From contig NZ_RQVR01000005.1 in the NCBI RefSeq assembly GCF_003865365.1, positions 1 through 64,000 of the forward strand: DNA of 64,000 bases. The letters run 5' to 3'. The first letter of the stretch is position 1, and every line of letters starts with the position of its first letter. The DNA comes from Flavobacterium macacae (GTDB lineage: Bacteria > Bacteroidota > Bacteroidia > Flavobacteriales > Flavobacteriaceae). The notes under the pieces were generated by a model. It had not been told where the DNA came from. It was given only the letters and a program-made list of their open reading frames with translations, and made no database searches. The position numbers and the translations under genes are program-made. Shown piece by piece: positions 50,331 through 59,234 of this stretch.

Positions 50331-52376
50331 ATGAAAAAAATTACCCTCTTTTTAATTTTATTTTTTGGAACAAACATTTCGTTTGCCCAAAATTCTTGTG
50401 GCGGAGCAACTGCCATCACAGCCGGAACGTATGTTGTCGACGCGGTTAACGGAACCCCGATAACTACCGCTTGCGCAAGTACCGGACTTGGAACCGCTGC
50501 GGAATGGTATTCCTATACTCCAACTCAAAATTATTCAGTAACAGTTACAACTGACCTTCAAATTAACATCTGCAAAGACACCCGCCTTCATATATATACT
50601 GGAACTTGCGGGAATTTAACTTGCTTCGCAGGAGATGATGATGCCGGTGTAATTCCGTGTAATTCGGGAAATTCTAATTCTTATCTGTCCACTGCTACTT
50701 TTACTGCCACCGCTGGAACTACCTATTATATTGCTTTTGATAATAAATACCAATCTACTGGATTTTCATTCCAGTTGATCCAGGCTCCAGTAATCGTACC
50801 GCCACCTACTCCAATTTCATATACAACACAAACCATTTCAACAGTAAATAGTGCTTACAATTATTGCGTTGTTGACATGAACAATGATAAAAAAGATGAT
50901 ATTGTAGGCGTTAGCGATAACAATTTAAAAATTCATTATCAAACCACGCCGGGCGCCTTTTCAATTTCTAATTTTGCAATTTCAGGGGTAAGCAAAATGC
51001 CTTACTGGAGCATGGCTGCGGGAGATTATAACAAAGATGGTTTCAATGATTTAGTTTTAGGAGCTGGCAATGGGCTTTCTGTATGGACATCAAACAGTAC
51101 CGGAACTGCTTACAGTAATTTTTCGCCCACAAATTATATTTTCTGCCAAAGGACAAATTTCATCGACTTAAACAATGATGGTCATCTTGATGTATTTTCT
51201 TGCCACGATATTGCTCCAAATGTTTATTTTTTAAATAATGGTGCTGGCAATTTGACGTATTACCAATCAACAGTTACGCCAGGTGCGATGAGCATTGGTG
51301 CGATTGGAGGAAATTATGCAACACTTTGGACCGATTTTGACAATGACGGCGACCAAGATGTCTTTATTTCAAAATGTTCAGGACCCGCCTGCGAATTGCA
51401 CAGAAATGATGGTAACGGTGTTTTTACAGATATTTCGGCTCAATCGCAAATAGATATTACGCCAATCCAAACTTGGTCTTCGGCTATTTCTGATTTTGAT
51501 AATGACGGAGACATGGATATTATCATCACCGCAAGTTCGGGAACTCACAAATATTTTAGAAATAATTTAGATTCCAGTGGAAACTTGGGCGCTTTTACCA
51601 ACATCACGGCAGGTTCTGGATGGGATACAAATACTTCAGTCAACGTTGACAATGTTGCTTACGACTTTGACAATGACGGTTTTATAGATGTTCTTGGTGG
51701 CGGTGGAAAAATTATGTTCAATTTAGGCAATGGGACTTTTTCACCTGTAACCTACAGTGGTATTAGCGTTGGGCCAATTGGTGATTTAAATAATGATGGT
51801 TTCCTTGATATTATGAATGGCTCAACAGTTCGTTATGCAGTTCCAAATACGAACAAATGGCTTAAGGTTGCCTTAAACGGAATCCAAAGCAACAGTAACG
51901 GAATCGGTGCCAGAGTAGAAATTTATGGTGCTTGGGGAAAACAAATTAGAGATATAAGAAGTGGCGAAGGATTCAGATACATGAGCTCTTTAAATGCCCA
52001 TTTTGGTATTGGTCAAGCCACCCAAATCACACAAGTAATCATCAGATGGCCATCTGGAATCGTGGATACAATTACCAATCCTTCTCCTAACCAAACATTA
52101 AATGTTACCGAAGGAGCCACTTTAGGTGTATCGGAGAACAATAGCAACCAATTTGCTTTGTACCCAAATCCGGCAAATGACTTTATCAATATCCAATTGA
52201 AAGACATGCAGGAAATAGCGGATGCAAAAGTGTATGACATTAATGGAAGAATGGTATTGACTCCAAAAATTTCAGATACTAAATTAAATGTGCAATCTTT
52301 AACTGCAGGAACATACCTATTAATTTTACAAGATGCAACAGGAAATAAATTCTCTCAAAAATTCATAAAGCAATAA
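50331..52376 (+). CDS. FG-GAP/VCBS and ASPIC/UnbV repeat protein exported by T9SS
   Basis: This 681-residue protein has a signal peptide (MKKITLFLILFFGTNISFAQ) and an N-terminal beta-sandwich. Seven or so FG-GAP/VCBS calcium-binding motifs follow, such as LNNDGHLDVF, FDNDGDQDVF and FDNDGFIDVL. Then comes an ASPIC/UnbV domain (SNGIGARVEIYGAWGKQIRD, IRWPSGIVDTI). The last 75 residues are a type A type IX secretion sorting domain (ALYPNPANDFINIQLK to the end). It is therefore surface-attached or released. ATG at 50331 is chosen because it starts the signal peptide. Confidence 0.93.
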   Translation: MKKITLFLILFFGTNISFAQNSCGGATAITAGTYVVDAVNGTPITTACASTGLGTAAEWYSYTPTQNYSVTVTTDLQINICKDTRLHIYTGTCGNLTCFAGDDDAGVIPCNSGNSNSYLSTATFTATAGTTYYIAFDNKYQSTGFSFQLIQAPVIVPPPTPISYTTQTISTVNSAYNYCVVDMNNDKKDDIVGVSDNNLKIHYQTTPGAFSISNFAISGVSKMPYWSMAAGDYNKDGFNDLVLGAGNGLSVWTSNSTGTAYSNFSPTNYIFCQRTNFIDLNNDGHLDVFSCHDIAPNVYFLNNGAGNLTYYQSTVTPGAMSIGAIGGNYATLWTDFDNDGDQDVFISKCSGPACELHRNDGNGVFTDISAQSQIDITPIQTWSSAISDFDNDGDMDIIITASSGTHKYFRNNLDSSGNLGAFTNITAGSGWDTNTSVNVDNVAYDFDNDGFIDVLGGGGKIMFNLGNGTFSPVTYSGISVGPIGDLNNDGFLDIMNGSTVRYAVPNTNKWLKVALNGIQSNSNGIGARVEIYGAWGKQIRDIRSGEGFRYMSSLNAHFGIGQATQITQVIIRWPSGIVDTITNPSPNQTLNVTEGATLGVSENNSNQFALYPNPANDFINIQLKDMQEIADAKVYDINGRMVLTPKISDTKLNVQSLTAGTYLLILQDATGNKFSQKFIKQ

Positions 52377-52383
52377 TTACTCT

Positions 52384-52415
52384 AAAAAAAGCCCTGAAAT
52401 TCAGGGCTTTTTTTA
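52384..52415 (+). terminator. Terminator after the FG-GAP gene
   Basis: The stem AAAGCCCTGAA / TTCAGGGCTTT is followed by a T run. Confidence 0.9.
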
Positions 52416-52452
52416 GCTTCAAAATCTGAAAACATCTTAACCGTGAAATTGG

Positions 52453-52460
52453 TATCTTTG
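52453..52460 (+). promoter_or_regulatory. Probable -7 element of the DUF4919 gene
   Basis: TATCTTTG lies 26 bases before the ATG at 52487, between a terminator and the gene. Confidence 0.45.
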
Positions 52461-52486
52461 GATACTACTTTTAAAATTTCAAGTTT

Positions 52487-53164
52487 ATGAAAAAGGCTTA
52501 CTTCTTATTCATCATAATTACAATTTACAGCAGCGCAGTTGCACAAGAAAGCAACTTTGAAAAACCTAATTACCTAACCATTGAAAAAAACATAAAAGAC
52601 AAAAAATCAGACTTTTATTATCCAAAATTGATGGCTCGCTATGAATTGTCAGACACCACAATGACTATCGAACAAAAAAAACATTTGTATTACGGCTACA
52701 TTTTTCAACCCAAATACAATCCTTATGAACAATCAGAAGCTTCTGAAAAATTAAGCGAAGTTATCAATAAAGAAACACTTTCTGAAGAAGATTTAACTGA
52801 GATTATCAAGCTTTCCGGTCAAGCCTTAAAAGAAAATCCGCTTGACATTCGTTCCTTAAATTACCGACTTTACAGCTTAGAACAGCAGAAAAAAACCGAC
52901 GAGCTTCAAAAAAACCTCATCAAATTAGAAATTATTGTGGATGCCTTGGTCAGTTCTGGTGACGGAATCAGCAAAGAAACCGCCTTTTTTGTCATCGATA
53001 CATCACACGAATATGATTTATTGGCGATGTTCGGCTTCCGTTATGCCGGTGAACAAAGCTTGATTGAACATTTTGATTACTTAACTGTCGCGGAAAATGA
53101 AGAAAACATCAAAGGATTGTATTTTGATGTGACACCCTGCTTAAATTTTTTAAAGAAGAATTAG
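52487..53164 (+). CDS. DUF4919 protein, secreted
   Basis: This 225-residue protein has a signal peptide (MKKAYFLFIIITIYSSAVAQ). The body starts NFEKPNYLTIEKNIKDKKSD, continues SDFYYPKLMARY and MTIEQKKHLYYGYIFQ, and looks mostly helical in a TPR-like way. This is the pattern I know as DUF4919 in Bacteroidota; the function is unknown. It is a single-gene unit with its own promoter-like element, and its end abuts an interspersed repeat. Confidence 0.82.
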   Translation: MKKAYFLFIIITIYSSAVAQESNFEKPNYLTIEKNIKDKKSDFYYPKLMARYELSDTTMTIEQKKHLYYGYIFQPKYNPYEQSEASEKLSEVINKETLSEEDLTEIIKLSGQALKENPLDIRSLNYRLYSLEQQKKTDELQKNLIKLEIIVDALVSSGDGISKETAFFVIDTSHEYDLLAMFGFRYAGEQSLIEHFDYLTVAENEENIKGLYFDVTPCLNFLKKN

Positions 53165-53306
53165 AAGCTATTTCCAGCTTTCCCTTCAAGCTTTTTTAGC
53201 TAAGGCAGTTTTTGCAAGCTGAAAAAAGAGCTTCCTCCGGTCGCTTTTTTACAGCGCAAAAACAAGCCTTTCCTCAAAAAAGGCTTTCCGTGCAATCTGG
53301 GCTATT
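53164..53306 (-). repeat. Interspersed intergenic repeat, copy C
   Basis: Read on the minus strand it begins AATAGCCCAGATTGCACGGA followed by AAGCC, which matches copy B (AATAGCCCTGATTGCAGGGA, AAATCC) almost base for base. It ends with AAGCTTGAAGGGAAAGCTGG and AAATAGCTTC, matching copy A (AAGCTTTGGAAGGAACGGCG, GGAATGGC). The variable middle is larger here and includes GCGACCGGAGGAAGCTC. Confidence 0.7.
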
Positions 53307-53334
53307 GACGCAGATTGTCGCCAATAATACGCAC

Positions 53335-53369
53335 AAAAAAAGCCTCCAAATCTGGAGGCTTTTTTTTAT
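53335..53369. terminator. Bidirectional terminator before carB
   Basis: The stem AAAGCCTCCA / TGGAGGCTTT has A and T runs and serves carB on the minus strand. Confidence 0.9.
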
Positions 53370-53399
53370 TTTCAATATTCAATTTTAAGAGCTGTAAAT

Positions 53400-56252
53400 C
53401 TATTTGCTCAAGTACATTTTTCTTCTTGAATACAATTCATAAAATTGATCGTCTTTCAAATCATCAATAAACAAGATGCTTTCTCCCGTTGATTTCATCT
53501 CTGGTCCTAACGCTTTATTAACTCCTGCAAACTTGCTGAAAGAAAAAACCGGCTGTTTGATTGCATAGCCGTTCAATTTCGGATTAAAGTCAAAATCAGT
53601 CACTTTATTGTGGCCTAACATTACTTTTGTCGCATAATTCACATAAGGCTCGCCATACGCTTTTGCAATAAAAGGAACCGTTCTAGACGCTCTTGGATTG
53701 GCTTCAATGATGTAAACCGTGTCGTCTTTAATTGCAAACTGAATGTTGATCAGACCTACAGTTCTCAAAGCCAAAGCAATTTTCTTCGTATGGTCTTTAA
53801 TCTGTTGCATCACGAATTCTCCTAAGTTAAAAGGAGGCAATGTCGCATTTGAATCTCCCGAGTGAACTCCGCAAGGTTCAATATGCTCCATAATTCCGAT
53901 GATGTACACATTTTCGCCATCGCAAATCGCATCTGCTTCTGCTTCAATCGCACCATCTAAATAATGATCCAGAAGCAATTTATTCCCCGGAATCGATTTT
54001 AGCAAATCAATTACGTGTTCTTCTAATTCTTGTTTGTTGATAACAATTTTCATTCCTTGCCCGCCCAAAACATACGAAGGACGAACCAGTAAAGGAAAAT
54101 CTAAAGTATCCGCCAAAACCGAAGCTTCATCAGCACTTTCAGCAATCCCGAATTGCGGAAAAGGAATATTTAATTCCGTCAGCAATTCAGAAAAACGCCC
54201 TCTGTCTTCCGCCAAGTCTAAAGCATCAAAACTCGTTCCGATGATTTTGATTCCGTATTTAGACAATTTTTCAGCCAATTTCAAGGCCGTCTGGCCTCCT
54301 AACTGCACAATCACGCCTTCTGGCTTTTCGTGCTGGATAATGTCATAAATATGTTCCCAGAAAACAGGCTCGAAATACAATTTATCAGCCGTATCAAAAT
54401 CAGTTGAAACCGTTTCTGGGTTACAGTTGATCATAATCGTTTCATAACCGCATTCTTTCGCCGCCAAAACACCGTGGACACAAGAATAATCAAACTCAAT
54501 TCCTTGCCCAATTCTGTTTGGACCCGAACCAAGAACTACGATTTTCTTTTTATCTGTGACGATACTTTCGTTATGAACATATTTTTGTCCGTCAGCAGTT
54601 TCAATTTCTGCTTCAAAAGTTGAATAATAATAAGGTGTTTTTGCCGTAAATTCTGCTGCACAAGTATCAACCAATTTATAAACTCTGTTGATATTCATAT
54701 CTTCACGAAGCTTGTGAACTTGGCTTTCCAGACATTTCATCATGTGCGCAATCTGTCTGTCAGCGAAACCTTTTTGTTTTGCTTCAAGCAATAATTCTTT
54801 CGGCAACGTTTCAATCGTGTAATTTGAAATTTCTTTTTCTAAAGAATATAATTCTTCATATTGTTTCAAGAACCACATATCTATTTTAGTGATTTCGTGG
54901 ATTCTGCTCAATGGAATTCCCATTTGGATCGCGTCATAAATCACGAAAACCCTGTCCCAACTTGCATACGTCAGCTTTTCAATAATTTGGTCGTAATTGG
55001 TGTAGCTTTTTCCGTCAGCACCAAGTCCGTTTCTTTTAATTTCAAGAGATTGCGTCGCTTTATGCAAAGCTTCTTGAAAAGAACGGCCAATTCCCATCAC
55101 TTCTCCCACAGATTTCATCTGAAGTCCTAAAGTTCGGTCAGCGCCTTCAAATTTATCGAAGTTCCAACGTGGAATTTTTACGATTACATAATCCAAAGTC
55201 GGCTCAAATAAAGCAGAAGTTGATTTTGTAATTTGGTTTTGCAATTCATCTAAATTGTACCCTAAAGCCAATTTCGAAGCAATTTTTGCAATTGGATAAC
55301 CTGTTGCTTTTGATGCCAAAGCTGATGAACGCGACACGCGAGGATTGATTTCAATCGCCACGATATCTTCTTTTTCATCAGGAGAAACGGCAAACTGAAC
55401 GTTACAACCGCCCGCAAAGTTGCCGATGCTTCGCATCATTTTGATCGCCATATCGCGCATCTTTTGGAAAGTCGCGTCAGATAAAGTCATCGCAGGAGCC
55501 ACCGTAATCGAGTCTCCGGTGTGGATTCCCATCGGATCCATATTTTCAATTGAACAGATAATCACGACATTGTCATTTTTATCTCTCAATAATTCAAGTT
55601 CATATTCTTTCCAGCCCAGCAACGCTTTGTCGATCAAAACCTCGTGAATTGGAGACATTTCCAATCCGTATGTTAACTTTTCATCAAATTCTTCCTTTGT
55701 GTGAACAAAAGCAGCACCCGTTCCACCCAAAGTAAATGATGGGCGAATTACTAATGGAAACCCAAATTCCTGGGCAATTTCTTTTCCTTGCAAGAATGAA
55801 GTTGCTGTTTTGGCAGGCGCTGTTGGGATTTCAATTCTTTCTAAAAGCTGTTTGAACTGCTCTCTATCTTCAGTAATGTTAATCGCATTGATGTCAACTC
55901 CGATTAATTTTACTCCAAAATCTTCCCAAATTCCTTTTTCGTCCGCTTCCAAACATAAATTTAATGCAGTCTGTCCTCCCATCGTAGGCAGAACGGCATC
56001 AATTTGTGGATGTTCCTTAAGGATTTCAATGATTGATTTGGTAGTCAGCGGTTTTAAATAAACGTGGTCAGCCATTGACGGATCCGTCATAATGGTTGCT
56101 GGATTTGAATTGATTAAGATAACCTCAATTCCTTCTTCTCTGATGGAACGCGCTGATTGTGAACCTGCATAATCAAATTCGCAAGCCTGACCGATAACGA
56201 TTGGACCTGAACCGATGATTAAAACTGATTTAATTGAATTGTCTTTCGGCAT
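53400..56252 (-). CDS. carB: Carbamoyl-phosphate synthase large subunit, short form
   Basis: The enzyme makes carbamoyl phosphate from bicarbonate, ammonia and two ATP for pyrimidines and arginine. The 950-residue protein has two ATP-grasp halves: the first with IGSGPIVIGQACEFDYAGSQ near the start and INPRVSRSSALASKATGYPI, the second with VLGSGPNRIGQGIEFDYSCV and IEANPRASRTVPFIAKAYGE. It ends with KSTGESILFIDDLKDDQFYE, where E. coli CarB (1073 residues) continues into the MGS-like allosteric domain. That domain is absent. The small subunit carA is not adjacent. Confidence 0.97.
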   Translation of the reverse strand: MPKDNSIKSVLIIGSGPIVIGQACEFDYAGSQSARSIREEGIEVILINSNPATIMTDPSMADHVYLKPLTTKSIIEILKEHPQIDAVLPTMGGQTALNLCLEADEKGIWEDFGVKLIGVDINAINITEDREQFKQLLERIEIPTAPAKTATSFLQGKEIAQEFGFPLVIRPSFTLGGTGAAFVHTKEEFDEKLTYGLEMSPIHEVLIDKALLGWKEYELELLRDKNDNVVIICSIENMDPMGIHTGDSITVAPAMTLSDATFQKMRDMAIKMMRSIGNFAGGCNVQFAVSPDEKEDIVAIEINPRVSRSSALASKATGYPIAKIASKLALGYNLDELQNQITKSTSALFEPTLDYVIVKIPRWNFDKFEGADRTLGLQMKSVGEVMGIGRSFQEALHKATQSLEIKRNGLGADGKSYTNYDQIIEKLTYASWDRVFVIYDAIQMGIPLSRIHEITKIDMWFLKQYEELYSLEKEISNYTIETLPKELLLEAKQKGFADRQIAHMMKCLESQVHKLREDMNINRVYKLVDTCAAEFTAKTPYYYSTFEAEIETADGQKYVHNESIVTDKKKIVVLGSGPNRIGQGIEFDYSCVHGVLAAKECGYETIMINCNPETVSTDFDTADKLYFEPVFWEHIYDIIQHEKPEGVIVQLGGQTALKLAEKLSKYGIKIIGTSFDALDLAEDRGRFSELLTELNIPFPQFGIAESADEASVLADTLDFPLLVRPSYVLGGQGMKIVINKQELEEHVIDLLKSIPGNKLLLDHYLDGAIEAEADAICDGENVYIIGIMEHIEPCGVHSGDSNATLPPFNLGEFVMQQIKDHTKKIALALRTVGLINIQFAIKDDTVYIIEANPRASRTVPFIAKAYGEPYVNYATKVMLGHNKVTDFDFNPKLNGYAIKQPVFSFSKFAGVNKALGPEMKSTGESILFIDDLKDDQFYELYSRRKMYLSK

Positions 56253-56369
56253 TGCTGTGTGTTGTTGTAGTTAATTTTAGATACAAGGTTTTGGGAATTA
56301 TGGTTTAGGGCTAAACCTTGAATCTTAAACCTATAGCCCTGAACCTTCGGTTTTTACCGACAAGGTATA

Positions 56370-56405
56370 AAAAAAGGCGATACTAGAAAAAAGTAACGCC
56401 TTTAT
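56370..56405 (-). terminator. Terminator of rpmH
   Basis: On the minus strand the stem AAAGGCG-TACT / AGTA-CGCCTTT is followed by a T run. Confidence 0.8.
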
Positions 56406-56422
56406 TTATGTTTATTCAAACA

Positions 56423-56584
56423 TTATTTTTTGTGTCTTGGCTCACAAGAAACAGTCAATTTATGTCTTCCTTTAGCTCTTCTTCTAGCAAGGACTTTTCT
56501 TCCATTGGCAGAAGCCATTCTGTCCATAAAACCGTGCTTATTTCTTCTTTTTCTTTTCGATGGTTGAAACGTTCTTTTGCTCAT
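56423..56584 (-). CDS. rpmH: 50S ribosomal protein L34
   Basis: This 53-residue basic protein reads [20 protein letters not shown], then [20 protein letters not shown] and [13 protein letters not shown]. This is the L34 family pattern (KRTFQPS, HGF-RM, GR-VL--RR-KGR-KL) in full. It is missed by longer-ORF listings because it is short. It has its own promoter (56660-56689) and terminator. dnaA or rnpA, which often neighbour rpmH elsewhere, are not present. Confidence 0.97.
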   Translation of the reverse strand: MSKRTFQPSKRKRRNKHGFMDRMASANGRKVLARRRAKGRHKLTVSCEPRHKK

Positions 56585-56659
56585 TGCTTTGTATCTTTAA
56601 AAAACTTAATTAAATATCTTTTTATAGGTTCGAAATCAATGCTGTTCCAAAACCGAGTG

Positions 56660-56689
56660 CAAATATACAAAGACTTTTTTTTCTTGCAA
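56660..56689 (-). promoter_or_regulatory. Promoter of rpmH
   Basis: On the minus strand TTG (56687-56689) and TATATTTG (56660-56667) are 19 bases apart, the ideal Bacteroidota spacing. The leader to the ATG would be about 70 bases. Confidence 0.75.
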
Positions 56690-56696
56690 GTGCTTT

Positions 56697-56731
56697 TTGA
56701 AAAATATTTTTAATTCATTTTACTACCTTTG
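56697..56731 (+). promoter_or_regulatory. Promoter of the gene at 56754
   Basis: TTG at 56697-56699 and TACCTTTG at 56724-56731 are 24 bases apart, slightly longer than ideal. It is divergent from the rpmH promoter. Confidence 0.5.
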
Positions 56732-56753
56732 CATTCTTAAACACAAAATAATT

Positions 56754-57269
56754 ATGTTTCACAGGAATATCAAATTAATTTTAGCCGGACTTATCATTGC
56801 TACAGGCATTTGGCAATTTACAGAAAACAATATTGGAAACGGAATCTTCCTTATTTTATTCTCTTTAATATTCATTTTGCTCTATTTTAAAAATGAATTT
56901 ATCCTTTTAGCCTTCTTAAAATTGAGAAAACAAGATTTTCCGGGTGCTCAAAAATGGCTGTCTTACATAAAAAACCCAGAAACTTCTTTAGTAAGAAAAC
57001 AACAGGGTTATTACAATTACCTTCACGGATTGATGCTTTCGCAAACTAATTTAACGCAATCAGAGAAATATTTCAAGAAAGCAATCGAACTGGGATTGTC
57101 AATGGATATGGATTTGGCCGTGGCAAAATTAAACCTTGCCGGAGTTGCCATGTCAAGAAGAAGAAAGATTGAAGCTACCAATTTATTGGCAGAAGCTAAA
57201 AAATTAGACAAACAGGGAATGCTGAAAGATCAAATCAAGATGATGAAAGATCAGATGAAGAAAATATAA
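56754..57269 (+). CDS. Membrane protein with TPR-like C-terminal domain
   Basis: This 171-residue protein has two N-terminal transmembrane segments (about 5-20 and 27-48). A helical region follows with GYYNYLHGLMLSQTNLTQSE and KYFKKAIELGL, typical of tetratricopeptide repeats, and a Met/Lys-rich tail. ATG at 56754 (MFHRNIKLIL) is chosen because the promoter-like element lies between it and the upstream in-frame start. The function is unknown. It ends at a strong terminator. Confidence 0.8.
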   Translation: MFHRNIKLILAGLIIATGIWQFTENNIGNGIFLILFSLIFILLYFKNEFILLAFLKLRKQDFPGAQKWLSYIKNPETSLVRKQQGYYNYLHGLMLSQTNLTQSEKYFKKAIELGLSMDMDLAVAKLNLAGVAMSRRRKIEATNLLAEAKKLDKQGMLKDQIKMMKDQMKKI

Positions 57270-57304
57270 TTAGACTTCTTAGATATCTTACAAAAATACA
57301 TATA

Positions 57305-57347
57305 AAAAAAAAACCACTTTTAGTCGAAACTAAAAGTGGTTTTTATT
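57305..57347. terminator. Bidirectional terminator
   Basis: The stem AAACCACTTTTAGT / ACTAAAAGTGGTTT with loop CGAA has A and T runs, between convergent genes. Confidence 0.93.
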
Positions 57348-57396
57348 TATACGAAAGTTTAAGAATTTGAAATTCTAACGATCTGAAACACCTAAA

Positions 57397-58296
57397 TTAA
57401 TATCCTTCGGTAGGAATTTCAAACACATATTTCTTTTTCGTTGCGTTTGTCAATTTTCGGTCACGAAGCCAAGGATTGTGGATTTTCAATATTTTATAAT
57501 TGATTCCTTGTGATTTTGCAAAAACAGCCAAATCGGTAATAGAACTGTCCACCTCGATTTTCTTAGTAGGAATCAGTGGGTACAATTCTGTCGGATTTAC
57601 CGTAAAACCATATTGCACTGGGTTTTTCATAATTTCTTTCAAAGCTAAGATTCTGAAAACATAACGCGCCGTTTCATCGGTTAAAAGCAAGTCATAATAG
57701 TTAGTTTCGCCTTGAAAAGTAATTTGTTTGTTCACGCCGCCAAAACCTCCATTGTAAGAGGCCGCAGCTAAAGTCCAGCTCCCGAATTTTTTATAAGCAC
57801 TTGACAAATATTTGCAAGCGGCTTCCGTAGACATTTCAAGATGGTAGCGCTCATCAACGATATCATTGACTTCCATGCCGTATTCTTTTGCCGTTGCCGG
57901 CATAAACTGCCAAAAACCTTTTGCACCCGCAGAAGAAGTAGCGTTCATCAAAGCACTTTCAGCTACAGCCAAATATTTAAAATCATCCGGAACTCCGTTT
58001 TTCTTTAAAATAGGTTCAATGATTGGAAAAGCACGGTTGGCTCTTTTTATAATCAACAGCGTCGAAGCGTCAAGATTGGCATTTACAAGCAATTCCCTGT
58101 CAAAACGTTCTTTGACGTCAGCAATATGCAAAGGTGTTTTTTCTCCTGCAAAATCAACTTCCGTAGGGAAATAATTTGCTTTTACCATTGCTGTTTTTTC
58201 TTTAATCTTTTCGCTGGAAACCGCGTGAACCATCACGCCACTTACCAAAACTACCGAAGCAATCAGGCCTGTTTTCTTAATCAAATTCATATTCAT
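57397..58296 (-). CDS. Lytic murein transglycosylase (SLT domain, MltD-like)
   Basis: This 299-residue protein has a signal peptide and an SLT-type lysozyme fold. The catalytic glutamate is Glu113 in KYLAVAESALMNATSSAGAK. GFWQFMPATAKEYGM and the AAASYNGGFGGVNK motif follow. The C-terminal 60 residues (ITDLAVFAKSQGINYKILKI onward) resemble a degenerate LysM-like peptidoglycan-binding unit. It cleaves glycan strands in the periplasm. Confidence 0.93.
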   Translation of the reverse strand: MNMNLIKKTGLIASVVLVSGVMVHAVSSEKIKEKTAMVKANYFPTEVDFAGEKTPLHIADVKERFDRELLVNANLDASTLLIIKRANRAFPIIEPILKKNGVPDDFKYLAVAESALMNATSSAGAKGFWQFMPATAKEYGMEVNDIVDERYHLEMSTEAACKYLSSAYKKFGSWTLAAASYNGGFGGVNKQITFQGETNYYDLLLTDETARYVFRILALKEIMKNPVQYGFTVNPTELYPLIPTKKIEVDSSITDLAVFAKSQGINYKILKIHNPWLRDRKLTNATKKKYVFEIPTEGY

Positions 58297-58408
58297 TTCT
58301 TTTTTGAGTGTATTTTGTAAACCTACAATTTTTTTTCTTTTTAATTATTTAATTTGAACCCTTAAGAAAGTAAGATTCAAAAATCAAACCAAGATTTTTA
58401 TTTATAAA

Positions 58409-58453
58409 AATTATCGAATTATCGAATTATCGAATTATCGAATTATCGAATTA
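58409..58453 (+). repeat. 8-base tandem repeat (AATTATCG x5)
   Basis: Five perfect copies of AATTATCG plus a partial AATTA lie two bases before the end of the minus-strand hydrolase gene (stop at 58455-58457). The repeat is outside the coding frame, so copy number changes would not alter the protein. Confidence 0.95.
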
Positions 58454-58454
58454 A

Positions 58455-59117
58455 TCAATTTTCTAAAATAATTCTCGGTAAATTTTCATTCAGCCATTTG
58501 AATTTATTGATAATCATAATGTGCGTACCGCCTTTTATCGGAATGTAATTCTTAATATATTTTGGAGGAAAAACCTCGTCAGCATCGCCGTGAATGTGAA
58601 TCACGTTTTCATCTGGTTCTGCCCTATCCCAAAGAATTATTTTTTCTAAAGCCCAATCCAGATACTTTTTATCGCGCATTGACAGAAACTTTTCATACAA
58701 TTTCAACCGCTGGTTCATCTTGTTGCCACCCATAGAAAACTTCGCAAAAAGCGCCACGTTTTTAGCCAATCCGGTTGGAAAAACCTTGTAGGCTTTGATT
58801 GTTTTGGCAAATTTCATTCTTCTCGGAAACTCCGCATTGCTTTTGACACTTGAAATAATAATCACTTTCTTTGCATTGACAATCCGGCCCATTTCCTGCA
58901 CTAAAACACCTCCGAAGGAAACCCCGATCAAAACAGCATCTTCGTGCTTAATATTCAATGCGATTCGCTGCGCATATTCTTGCAACGTTTCATTATCCAA
59001 AGGCAAAACCCATTCTAAAAGATGCATTTCAAATTGTTCTTCAGGAAGAAGAATTCGCTCAAAAATTGCGGAACTCGCCGCCATTCCTGGCATAAAATAT
59101 ACATGTACTTTTTCCAT
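58455..59117 (-). CDS. Alpha/beta hydrolase
   Basis: This 220-residue cytoplasmic protein starts with a HVYFMPGMAAS oxyanion-hole-like strand. The nucleophile elbow is GVSFGG with Ser67, the acid lies in VIHIHGDADEVFPP, and the histidine is in IKGGTHIMI. The catalytic triad is complete, but the substrate is unknown. It has no signal peptide. The 3' end abuts the tandem repeat at 58409-58453. Confidence 0.9.
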   Translation of the reverse strand: MEKVHVYFMPGMAASSAIFERILLPEEQFEMHLLEWVLPLDNETLQEYAQRIALNIKHEDAVLIGVSFGGVLVQEMGRIVNAKKVIIISSVKSNAEFPRRMKFAKTIKAYKVFPTGLAKNVALFAKFSMGGNKMNQRLKLYEKFLSMRDKKYLDWALEKIILWDRAEPDENVIHIHGDADEVFPPKYIKNYIPIKGGTHIMIINKFKWLNENLPRIILEN

Positions 59118-59234
59118 CAGAATTGTTTTAACGCTATCATAACAGCAACAAAAGGTTTTTATTACGAAATTTGTATAAAATTATGGTTTTTATCTGAAAA
59201 CCAGCTTCACATCTTTTTAAATAATCTATAAATT

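Noticed and set aside
50800..51850. Apparent internal repeats in DNA that might suggest a repeat array
   Set aside because: They are the codons of FG-GAP/VCBS motifs (DNDGD-type) in a protein, not a DNA repeat array.
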